From an uncultured Bacilli bacterium (GTDB lineage Bacteria > Bacillota_I > Bacilli_A > RF39 > UBA660): DNA of 12,290 bases. Below the pieces are notes generated by a model. It was not told the origin of the DNA, ran no database searches, and was given only the letters and a program-made list of their open reading frames with translations. Below are positions 1-6,030 of this stretch, piece by piece. The first letter of the stretch is position 1, and each line of letters begins with the position of its first letter. Both the position numbers and the translations under genes were made by a program. The stretch is taken from the NCBI GenBank assembly GCA_947629125.1, contig CANRCO010000030.1:1-12290 (forward strand). Direction: 5' to 3'.

Positions 1-14
1 TCAATAATAAAACA

Positions 15-45
15 AAAAGAATCACATGAAAGAAATGATTCTTTT
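15..45 (+). terminator. Hairpin, possible terminator of an upstream gene
   Basis: A perfect 10-bp stem (AAAAGAATCA at 15-24 with TGATTCTTTT at 36-45) encloses an 11-base loop. The run of T on the + strand is only four bases and lies inside the stem. On the minus strand the stem is followed by a longer T-rich run, so it could work in either direction. No gene ends in the visible sequence to its left, so its target is inferred. Confidence 0.4.
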
Positions 46-89
46 ACAAAATAAAAAAAGTGTCCGGAGTTAAGTTAAATTAGCGATTT

Positions 90-125
90 AATTAGTGAGT
101 AAAAATCACTAATTTTTATTTTTTT
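90..125 (+). terminator. Rho-independent terminator upstream of ftsA
   Basis: AATTAGTGA (90-98) pairs perfectly with TCACTAATT (106-114) around a 7-base loop, followed by a T-rich run (TTT A TTTTTTT) to 125. This is a standard intrinsic terminator. It lies just upstream of the ftsA promoter, so it probably ends transcription coming from the left edge and isolates the ftsAZ unit. A near-copy of its 5' arm (AATTAGCGA, 78-86) lies just upstream and could compete for the same 3' arm. Confidence 0.65.
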
Positions 126-135
126 CATAAATAGA

Positions 136-164
136 TTGCGAAAATAATTATTTTTCGATATAAT
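136..164 (+). promoter_or_regulatory. Sigma-A type promoter of ftsA-ftsZ
   Basis: TTGCGA (136-141, four of six consensus matches) is separated by exactly 17 bases from a perfect TATAAT (159-164). Transcription would start near 171, giving a leader of about 25 bases before the ftsA ATG. The spacer contains an AT-rich palindrome (141-154), which could be an operator or simply a by-product of composition. Confidence 0.65.
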
Positions 165-195
165 TATAAATATAAGAAAAATAGGATGTGTTCAT

Positions 196-1437
196 ATGAG
201 AAGAATAATTGCTAGTTTAGATATTGGTTCATGTACTTCCAAATTAATTATTGGAGAGTTTTTTAAAAATAAATTAAACATTCTAGCAGTTATTGAAAAC
301 GAAAGTAAAGGCCTTAAAAATGGTTTAGTTGTACATCCGGAACTTTTAGTTGGTTCTTTAAGAGAATTATTTAATAAAGCTAATGACATGGTAGGTATAC
401 CAATAAAGAAAGTTGTTTTGAGTGTTTCTAATCAAGAAGCTCAAGTTAATATTTGTGAAGGTTCAACTAATGTTGTTGGTGAAGATAAAAAAGTTACTAA
501 TGATGATATTCAAAGAGTTATTCAAGCTAGCATTCATAATAGTTATGATGATCAAAGAGTTATATTAAATACTGTTGCAACATTATTTCGAATAAATGAT
601 GATAATGTTGTAAAAAATCCTTTAGGAATGAACGCTGATAAAATATCAGTTAAAACGGTTATAACGGATGTTCCAATAGAAAATATTGAACCAATATTAA
701 AATGTTTAAAACATTTAGATATCGAAGTAGTAAAGACTTATATTTCTTCTATTGGTGACTATTATACTAATAAACAAAAAAATATGGATAATAATTGTGG
801 TATTATTATTAATTTAGGAGACCAAACTAGTACAATATCTGTATTTAATAAAGGTATATTAGCAAATACAACTGTTTTAAATTTAGGTGGCAACAACGTT
901 GATAAAGACATTGAATTTATTTATAAAACAACATCTAATGAAGCTAAGAAATTAAAAGAAAAATTAAGTTTAGCTCATAATCGACTTGCTCAAGCTAATG
1001 AAACAATTGAACTTACTAATAAACTTGGTGAAACGGTTAAAATTAATCAATATGAATTAAGTGAAATAGTTATGTATCGTTTAGCAGAAATATTAAATTT
1101 AATAAAAAAACAAATTAACCACTTAACAAAAAAGAAAATAAGTTATATAATATTTACAGGTGGAGTAACAGAGTCTACTGATTTCGCACTAATATTAGAA
1201 GAAATTTTTGGTAAATCTGTTACCATTGGAAATATAAAAGAGATTGGAGTTAGAAATAATAAATTTAGTTCTTGTGTAGGATTATTAAAAAAATACAATG
1301 AAGAATTAAATTTAAAAGATACTGATTTTTCGATTTTTTCGATAGAAGAACAAGAAGAATTTAGTGGATTTAATAAAACATCTATTCCAGAAAATTCCAT
1401 CTTAGGAAAATTATTTGGATATTTTTTTGATAGTTAA
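196..1437 (+). CDS. ftsA: Cell division protein FtsA
   Basis: Actin-like ATPase that anchors FtsZ filaments to the inner face of the membrane at the division site. The 413-residue product has the actin-fold motifs in order: phosphate-1 loop with DIGS near residues 9-12, the FtsA-specific 1C (SHS2) region around 85-165, phosphate-2 motif INLGDQT at 205-211, and the adenosine motif FTGGVTES at 320-327. The C-terminus (about 401-413, SILGKLFGYFFDS) is a short amphipathic segment typical of the FtsA membrane-targeting helix, set off by an acidic linker. Length fits the family (about 410-440). The ATG at 196 follows an AGGAT element (183-187) and a consensus promoter. It lies 14 bases upstream of ftsZ, the classical ftsA-ftsZ pair. 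FtsA is clear from its motifs and neighbour; a pilus-type ATPase such as PilM is excluded by the ftsZ linkage and the C-terminal helix. Confidence 0.95.
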   Translation: MRRIIASLDIGSCTSKLIIGEFFKNKLNILAVIENESKGLKNGLVVHPELLVGSLRELFNKANDMVGIPIKKVVLSVSNQEAQVNICEGSTNVVGEDKKVTNDDIQRVIQASIHNSYDDQRVILNTVATLFRINDDNVVKNPLGMNADKISVKTVITDVPIENIEPILKCLKHLDIEVVKTYISSIGDYYTNKQKNMDNNCGIIINLGDQTSTISVFNKGILANTTVLNLGGNNVDKDIEFIYKTTSNEAKKLKEKLSLAHNRLAQANETIELTNKLGETVKINQYELSEIVMYRLAEILNLIKKQINHLTKKKISYIIFTGGVTESTDFALILEEIFGKSVTIGNIKEIGVRNNKFSSCVGLLKKYNEELNLKDTDFSIFSIEEQEEFSGFNKTSIPENSILGKLFGYFFDS

Positions 1438-1451
1438 AGGAGAGTAGCAAA

Positions 1452-2513
1452 ATGAGTAATTTACAAGTAGATCAAATCGCAAAAATTAAAGTAGTAGGTG
1501 CTGGTGGCGGTGGATGTAATGCCGTTAATCGCATGATTGAAGAAGATGTAAAAGGTGTTGAATTTATAGTAGTTAATACAGATTTACAAGTATTAAATGC
1601 TTCGAAAGCCGAGAAAAAAATTCAAATTGGAGCATCTATTACCGATGGTTTAGGTGCTGGAGCAAATCCGGAAATTGGTCGGGAAGCGGCTTTAGAAAAT
1701 AAAGCTGAAATTGAAGAAGCTATTAAAGGTGCAGACATGGTCTTTATTGCCTGTGGTTTAGGTGGAGGAACTGGTACTGGAGCAGCTCCAGTAATAGCAG
1801 AAATTGCCCAAAATCAAGGTTCATTAACTGTTGGTATTGTTACTAAACCATTCCGTTTTGAAGGTAAAAGAAGAATGGAAAATGCTTTAATTGGTTTAGA
1901 AGAATTAAAAAAACATGTGGATACTTTAATTGTTATTCCTAATGACCGTTTAAAAGAAATTATTGATAAAAATACAAGCTTTGAAGATGCATTCAAAGAA
2001 GTGGATAATGTTTTACATCGTGGCGTTCAATCAATATCTGATTTAATTGCTGTTACGGGAGTAATTAACCTAGATTTTGCTGATGTTAAGTCTGTTATGG
2101 AAAAAAGCGGCAGTGCTATTATTGGTATTGGTTGCAATGCTGGAGAAAATAGAGCAATTGAAGCTGCTCGTCAAGCTGTAAGCAATCCTTTACTTGAAAC
2201 CACAATTGAAGGAGCTAAAAATGCTATTGTTAATGTAACAGGTGGTAAAAATTTAGCTTTATCAGAAATTGAGGATGCTGTTGAGACTGTTCGTTTAGCA
2301 TCTAATCGTGATGTCAATATTATATTTGGTGCTATTCAAAACGAAAATTTACAAGATGAAGTTATTGTTACGGTAATTGCTACAGGATTTGATAATTCAG
2401 AAAATTCAAATGATGAACCAGAAGAAGAAACTGTTCCAAAAAGAAGATCTTTTTCTGATGAAATCGATAACGAAATAGATATTCCACCATTTTTAAGAAA
2501 TAGAGAGTTTTAA
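1452..2513 (+). CDS. ftsZ: Cell division protein FtsZ
   Basis: Tubulin-like GTPase that polymerises into the cytokinetic ring and recruits the divisome. The 353-residue protein shows the N-terminal glycine-rich nucleotide loop (GAGGGGCNAVNRM, starting near residue 17), the tubulin signature GGGTGTGAAP at 104-113, and the T7 synergy loop NLDFAD at 206-211, whose aspartates complete GTP hydrolysis across the filament interface. A short acidic linker (about 315-340) leads to the conserved C-terminal peptide IPPFLRNR, which binds FtsA and other partners. All catalytic elements are present. The start has a strong AAAGGAGAG Shine-Dalgarno (1436-1443) overlapping the ftsA stop, so the two genes are probably translated from one mRNA. 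The linker is shorter than in Bacillus (protein about 380 aa). The stop codon sits in the loop of the terminator that ends the operon. Confidence 0.98.
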   Translation: MSNLQVDQIAKIKVVGAGGGGCNAVNRMIEEDVKGVEFIVVNTDLQVLNASKAEKKIQIGASITDGLGAGANPEIGREAALENKAEIEEAIKGADMVFIACGLGGGTGTGAAPVIAEIAQNQGSLTVGIVTKPFRFEGKRRMENALIGLEELKKHVDTLIVIPNDRLKEIIDKNTSFEDAFKEVDNVLHRGVQSISDLIAVTGVINLDFADVKSVMEKSGSAIIGIGCNAGENRAIEAARQAVSNPLLETTIEGAKNAIVNVTGGKNLALSEIEDAVETVRLASNRDVNIIFGAIQNENLQDEVIVTVIATGFDNSENSNDEPEEETVPKRRSFSDEIDNEIDIPPFLRNREF

Positions 2514-2530
2514 CTAAACTTTCTTTTTTT
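2502..2530 (+). terminator. Terminator of ftsA-ftsZ, overlapping the ftsZ stop
   Basis: AGAGAGTTT (2502-2510) pairs with AAACTTTCT (2516-2524) through nine positions with one G-U pair. The loop TAACT contains the ftsZ stop codon. A run of seven T (2524-2530) follows. The hairpin is AU-rich but has standard geometry; because the stem lies partly in the coding sequence, ribosomes completing ftsZ may affect its efficiency. Confidence 0.65.
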
Positions 2531-2550
2531 AATGGATAAATAACAAAAAC

Positions 2551-2579
2551 TTGTATAAATAGACATTTTTTGTTAAAAT
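2551..2579 (+). promoter_or_regulatory. Promoter of the ireB-trhP2 operon
   Basis: TTGTAT (2551-2556) and TAAAAT (2574-2579, five of six matches) are 17 bases apart. Transcription would begin near 2586, just upstream of the Shine-Dalgarno of ireB (2593-2602). The -35 box is weak (three of six matches). The location directly after the ftsZ terminator supports it. Confidence 0.5.
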
Positions 2580-2604
2580 AACTATGTACTTAAGAGGTGA
2601 GGTA

Positions 2605-2853
2605 ATGATCGATAATACAACTTTATTTGATAAATCATTAATTCGCAAAGAATTAGTTGGAATAACTTTAAGAGAAGTATATAATCTAATTGAAGAAAAA
2701 GGCTATAACCCAATTAATCAATTGTTAGGATATATATTAAGTGATGATTTATCATATATTACAAATTATAAAAATGCTCGTTTAAAATTAAGTGGTATTG
2801 AACGAAGTGAAATAGTAAACTTTTTACTACTTAATTATTTTCAAAAAATATGA
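2605..2853 (+). CDS. ireB: IreB family regulatory phosphoprotein (UPF0297/YrzL)
   Basis: Small cytosolic protein of the IreB/YrzL family. In Enterococcus faecalis IreB is a threonine-phosphorylated substrate of the PASTA kinase IreK and negatively regulates cephalosporin resistance. The 82-residue product has the family hallmark EEKGYNPINQLLGYILSDD followed by Y-I-x-x-Y-x-N-A-R and a C-terminal helix with ER-x-EI. The N-terminus is short and divergent, with adjacent threonines at residues 5-6 as the only early candidates for phosphorylation; that role is inference. I chose ATG 2605 over an in-frame ATG at 2584: AGAGGTGAGG (2593-2602) lies at the right distance for 2605, while 2584 would fall at or before the predicted transcription start. 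Its TGA overlaps the ruvX ATG, so the two are likely translationally coupled. The ireB-ruvX-yrzB order is conserved in Bacillota. Neither kinase nor phosphatase partner is in the window. Confidence 0.92.
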   Translation: MIDNTTLFDKSLIRKELVGITLREVYNLIEEKGYNPINQLLGYILSDDLSYITNYKNARLKLSGIERSEIVNFLLLNYFQKI

Positions 2854-3290
2854 GATGTTTAGGACTGGATTTAGGTACCAAAACTTTAGGTATTGCTATA
2901 AGTGATAAAACTGCAACAATTGCTAGCTTTTACAAAGTATTGCATTTTCCCCAAAATGATTATGCTAGCGTAATTGACCCTTTAATGGAAATAATTAATA
3001 CTAAAGATATTCAAGCAATTGCTCTAGGTTTACCTAAAAATATGAACAATTCTTTAGGCTTTGCTGCTCAAAGAAGTTTAGATTTTAAAAAGTTATTAGA
3101 ACAAAATACAAATATTCCGATTACCTTAATTGATGAACGTTTAAGTACAGTTGAAGCTGAAAATATTTTATTAGCGGCGGATATATCACGCCAAAAAAGG
3201 AAAAAAGTTATTGATGGGGTTGCTGCGACTATAATTTTAGATACATATCTAAAAAGAAAGGAAAAAAGCAATGGATGTAACAATGAATAA
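2850..3290 (+). CDS. ruvX: YqgF/RuvX-type RNase H-fold nuclease (Holliday junction resolvase-like; pre-16S rRNA processing)
   Basis: The 146-residue protein is a full-length YqgF/RuvX family member. In E. coli YqgF takes part in maturation of the 5' end of 16S rRNA; Holliday junction cleavage has been proposed for relatives. The RNase H fold is shown by the first-strand motif GLDLGTKTLGIAISD with catalytic Asp7, the ALGLPKNMN segment at 58-66, IDERLST at 94-100 with Glu96, and IDGVAATIIL at 121-130 with Asp122. The three acidic residues that bind metal are all present. The start ATG shares two bases with the ireB stop (ATGA), which points to coupling. The C-terminal tail is Lys-rich, and its last 20 bases overlap the start of yrzB. 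The family call is firm; which substrate dominates in this organism is not visible. Confidence 0.93.
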   Translation: MRCLGLDLGTKTLGIAISDKTATIASFYKVLHFPQNDYASVIDPLMEIINTKDIQAIALGLPKNMNNSLGFAAQRSLDFKKLLEQNTNIPITLIDERLSTVEAENILLAADISRQKRKKVIDGVAATIILDTYLKRKEKSNGCNNE

Positions 3291-3555
3291 CGATGCTAAT
3301 TTTCAAGTAAAAACTTTTGATGGTGAAGAATTAACCTTTAAAAAAATCTGTCAAATTGATACAACTGATGAATTAAAAAGTTATTTAATTTATACCGATG
3401 AAGTGGTTGACGAAAGTGGCTTTACTTCAGCTTATGCTTCAATTATTGATAAAACTAAAGAACCTCTAAGTTTAGAACCAATTACTTCTGATGATGATTG
3501 GAATATAATTGAAAAATTTCTTTATGAAATGGAAGATAAAAAGGAATTAGAATAA
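3271..3555 (+). CDS. yrzB: DUF1292 family protein (YrzB-like)
   Basis: A 94-residue acidic protein of the DUF1292 family, whose biochemical role is unknown. It follows the family plan: a beta-rich first half with a polar FDGEELTFKKI strand pair, a central Y-L-I-Y-T strand, a segment reading like an exposed strand around SGFTSAYASI, and a C-terminal acidic helix containing D-D-D-W-x-I-I-E-K. There is no signal peptide or membrane segment, so it should be cytosolic. The ATG at 3271 overlaps the ruvX end by 20 bases and has GAAAGGA (3256-3262) eight bases upstream; an in-frame ATG at 3283 is less well placed. Its constant position between ruvX and mltG in Bacillota is the main argument for assignment. 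Confidence 0.85.
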   Translation: MDVTMNNDANFQVKTFDGEELTFKKICQIDTTDELKSYLIYTDEVVDESGFTSAYASIIDKTKEPLSLEPITSDDDWNIIEKFLYEMEDKKELE

Positions 3556-3569
3556 AAAGTGGGTGAATT

Positions 3570-4616
3570 ATGAAAAAAAGATATATTGTTTTAAGTGCAA
3601 TAGTTTTAATTATTGCTATTTTAGTCGGCTTTTATTTCTTAAGTTTACGTCCAGTTAGTAAAGATAGTAAAAAAGTTACTTTTAAAGTAGGTAGTGGCAT
3701 ATCGAAAGTCCAAATTGTTGATAATTTAAAAACAGCTAATTTAATTCGTAGTAAGTATGCAACTATAGTTTATCTATTTATTAATGGGAATGTTGTTTTA
3801 CAAGCTGGTGATTATGAATTAAATGAAAATATGTCAGTTAAAGAAATAATTGATAAGATTGCTAAAGGAGATATTATTGATAAAGTTAAAATTGAAAAGT
3901 TAACCTTAGTAGAAGGTCAATCAATAAAGGACTATATGAATCAAATAAGCAAGCAGTTTGATATGAATTTCGAAGAGATTGATGCTAAATTAAAAGATCC
4001 AACTTATTTGCAAACTTTAATTGATAAATATTGGTTTATAACTGATGATATTTTAAAAACAGGTATTTATTATCCTTTAGAAGGTTATATATTCCCTGAT
4101 ACTTATCAAATACCTCATAATTATAAAATTGAACAAATAATTGAAATATTCTTAGATAATATGAATAAAAAATTAGAACCATATAAAAATGCTATGGAAA
4201 ATGGTAAATATACAATTCATGATTATTTGACTATAGCTAGTATTATTGAAAAAGAAGGCGTTCGTGCAGAAGATAGAAAAACAGTTAGTCAAGTAATATA
4301 TTCAAGATTAAATAATAATATGAATTTAGGAATGGATGTTACAACATATTATTCTGTTCAGAAAAAATTAACTGAAGGATTAACAGCAAATGACTTAAAT
4401 AATCCTAGTCCTTATAATACACGTAATGCTAAAACAATGGCTGGTAAATTACCAATTGGACCAATTGCCAATCCTTCTTTAGAAAGTATTGATGCAACAT
4501 TTAATCCAAGTAATACAAATTATTTATACTTTTATGCAAATCTTCAAACAAAAGAAGTTTATTTTGCAAGTACATACGATGAATTTTTAAAATATAAAAA
4601 TGAGTTAGGTGGTTAA
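3570..4616 (+). CDS. mltG: Endolytic murein transglycosylase MltG (YceG-like)
   Basis: Membrane-anchored lytic transglycosylase that cuts nascent glycan strands and is thought to act as a terminase for peptidoglycan polymerisation. The 348-residue protein starts with a Lys-Arg-rich cytosolic tip and one hydrophobic segment at about residues 5-26. A LysM-like region follows (about 35-95, with GSGISKVQIVDNL and an AGDYELNENMS turn), then the YceG catalytic domain. The family motif ASIIEKEG places the likely catalytic glutamate at 227, followed by VIYSRLNNNMNLGMDVT and the C-terminal PIANPSLESIDA and NYLYF motifs that shape the groove. All major motifs are intact. The start has a modest GGGTGA element (3561-3566). 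Only three bases separate it from trmR. The order ireB-ruvX-yrzB-mltG matches Bacillus yrzL-yrrK-yrzB-yrrL; here the group also lies beside ftsAZ, so division and wall synthesis genes are adjacent. Confidence 0.95.
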   Translation: MKKRYIVLSAIVLIIAILVGFYFLSLRPVSKDSKKVTFKVGSGISKVQIVDNLKTANLIRSKYATIVYLFINGNVVLQAGDYELNENMSVKEIIDKIAKGDIIDKVKIEKLTLVEGQSIKDYMNQISKQFDMNFEEIDAKLKDPTYLQTLIDKYWFITDDILKTGIYYPLEGYIFPDTYQIPHNYKIEQIIEIFLDNMNKKLEPYKNAMENGKYTIHDYLTIASIIEKEGVRAEDRKTVSQVIYSRLNNNMNLGMDVTTYYSVQKKLTEGLTANDLNNPSPYNTRNAKTMAGKLPIGPIANPSLESIDATFNPSNTNYLYFYANLQTKEVYFASTYDEFLKYKNELGG

Positions 4617-4619
4617 AAA

Positions 4620-5219
4620 ATGAAACAATTTATTATAGAAATGGAACAATATGCAGAAGAACACAATATTCCAATAATTGAAAAAGAATCAATTGCATAT
4701 ATTATGAAATATATTAAGAAAAATAATATTAAAAATATCTTGGAAATAGGTAGTGCTATTGGTTACTCTAGTATTTTAATGGCTTCCGCTAGTCCGGATG
4801 TTTATGTTACAACTATTGAAAAAGATGAAACTAAATATATGGAATGTTTAAAAAATGTAAAAAAATGTGGAATGGAAAATAAAATTAATGTTGTTTTTCA
4901 AGATGCTTTAGAAGTAAATTTAAATAATGATGTTAAATACGATTTAATATTTATTGATGCTGCTAAAGGACAATATACAAAATTTTTTGAAAAATTTAAA
5001 TATTTCTTAACTGAAGATGGTACAATTGTTAGTGATAATTTAAAATTTCATGGATATGTTGGCAATTCTAGTAAAATAGAAAGTAAAAATTTACAAGGAT
5101 TAGTTTCGAAGATTGAAAAATATATTGAATTTTTAAAGGATAATGAAGAATTTGATACTAAATTTTATGATTTAGGGGATGGTTTATCATTTAGTGTTCG
5201 AAAAAATGCAAACAGATAA
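4620..5219 (+). CDS. trmR: tRNA 5-hydroxyuridine methyltransferase TrmR (YrrM-like)
   Basis: Class I SAM-dependent O-methyltransferase. In B. subtilis TrmR (YrrM) methylates 5-hydroxyuridine at wobble position 34 to 5-methoxyuridine. The 199-residue product has SAM motif I, ILEIGSAIGYSS, at 40-51, the acidic ribose-binding residue in TTIEKDE, the catalytic-metal region YDLIFIDAAKGQY at 107-119 with Asp113, and SDN at 138-140, whose Asp and Asn commonly complete the divalent metal site of this family. No membrane or signal segment is seen. The ATG follows the mltG stop by three bases, with AGGTGG (4607-4612) inside mltG as Shine-Dalgarno. The tRNA substrate is assigned mainly from context, because trhP1 and trhP2, which make the hydroxyuridine precursor, follow directly. 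On sequence alone it could be any small-molecule O-methyltransferase. Confidence 0.87.
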   Translation: MKQFIIEMEQYAEEHNIPIIEKESIAYIMKYIKKNNIKNILEIGSAIGYSSILMASASPDVYVTTIEKDETKYMECLKNVKKCGMENKINVVFQDALEVNLNNDVKYDLIFIDAAKGQYTKFFEKFKYFLTEDGTIVSDNLKFHGYVGNSSKIESKNLQGLVSKIEKYIEFLKDNEEFDTKFYDLGDGLSFSVRKNANR

Positions 5220-6030
5220 ATATTTAATAACAGTTACTGATTTAAAAATATTAGACTCATCAAAAGTACAAAATTGTACTTTTCTTTTTCCATTACAGAA
5301 ATTTTGTTGTGGTTATCCGTTAACTTTTAAATTAGAAGATGTTATAGCTAGTAATAGTTACTTACTTATAAATCGTATTTTAACTGATAATGATTTAAAA
5401 AAGTTAAAAGAACTTTTAAAAAATTTAAATACTAATATTAAAGGAATAATATTTCGAGATTTAGGTGTATTAGATATTATTAATGAACTTGAGTTAAATG
5501 TCAAAAAAGTTTATTATTTAGCTCATAATGGCTTAAATTATGAAAGTATTAATGAATATTTAAATTATTTAGATAGTGTAGTAATTTCTACCGATTTAAC
5601 TAAAGAAGAAATAGAACAAATACTACAAAAATTACATAAAAAAGCTATTTTATATACTTTTGGTTTAATTGAAATTATGTATTCTCGAAGAAACTTATTA
5701 AGTAATTTTAACCACTATTATAATTTAGAAGAAAAATTAGTAAGTAATGTTCAAGAACCAATAACTAAAAAGGGTTTTAAAGTAGTAGAAAATGAGTATG
5801 GAACTATTTTTTATAATGATAAATATTATTATAATGCTAATTTTTTTAAAAATGATAATGTATTATTTTATTGGTTGAATCCTTTATTTTTATCTAGTGA
5901 AAAAATTTTAAATATCTATGAAAATTTAGTTAGTGGTAAAATTGATTTAAGTAATTTAGATATTGAAATTGATTCGGTGTTTTTAAAGCAAAAGTCAATT
6001 TCTAAGTTAAAGAGTGATGTAGATGAATAA
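5206..6030 (+). CDS. trhP1: Peptidase U32-like tRNA hydroxylation protein TrhP1 (YrrN-like), divergent
   Basis: A 274-residue protein in the place of B. subtilis YrrN (TrhP1), which works with YrrO (TrhP2) in prephenate-dependent formation of 5-hydroxyuridine in tRNA. The N-terminus KYLITVTDLKIL fits the first strand of the U32 barrel. Residues 148-166 (ILYTFGLIEIMYSRRNLLS) align by pattern with the U32 signature of the next gene, but the cysteines and the HG pair are missing, so no Fe-S site can form there. It may be a non-catalytic partner, as inferred for YrrN-type proteins. The gene is clearly more divergent than its neighbours. The start is uncertain: ATG 5206 gives the best N-terminus but has no good Shine-Dalgarno; GTG 5194 sits 11 bases after AGGGGATGG; ATG 5179 is also in frame. 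All overlap the trmR end, suggesting coupling. The stop overlaps the trhP2 start. Confidence 0.75.
   Translation: MQTDKYLITVTDLKILDSSKVQNCTFLFPLQKFCCGYPLTFKLEDVIASNSYLLINRILTDNDLKKLKELLKNLNTNIKGIIFRDLGVLDIINELELNVKKVYYLAHNGLNYESINEYLNYLDSVVISTDLTKEEIEQILQKLHKKAILYTFGLIEIMYSRRNLLSNFNHYYNLEEKLVSNVQEPITKKGFKVVENEYGTIFYNDKYYYNANFFKNDNVLFYWLNPLFLSSEKILNIYENLVSGKIDLSNLDIEIDSVFLKQKSISKLKSDVDE

Noticed and set aside
1143..1400. Open frame of 85 codons on the minus strand inside ftsA
   Set aside because: It is antisense to the conserved end of FtsA, Ser/Phe/Ile-rich as a shadow frame would be, with no promoter or start signal.
2584..2604. Upstream ATG for ireB
   Set aside because: It lies at or before the predicted transcription start, and the strong AGAGGTGAGG element is downstream of it and serves ATG 2605.
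2850..2853. UGA recoded as tryptophan, as in Mycoplasma
   Set aside because: UGA ends ireB at the family length and overlaps the ruvX start; Trp in FtsZ-operon neighbours, the WXG motifs and rubrerythrin is UGG.
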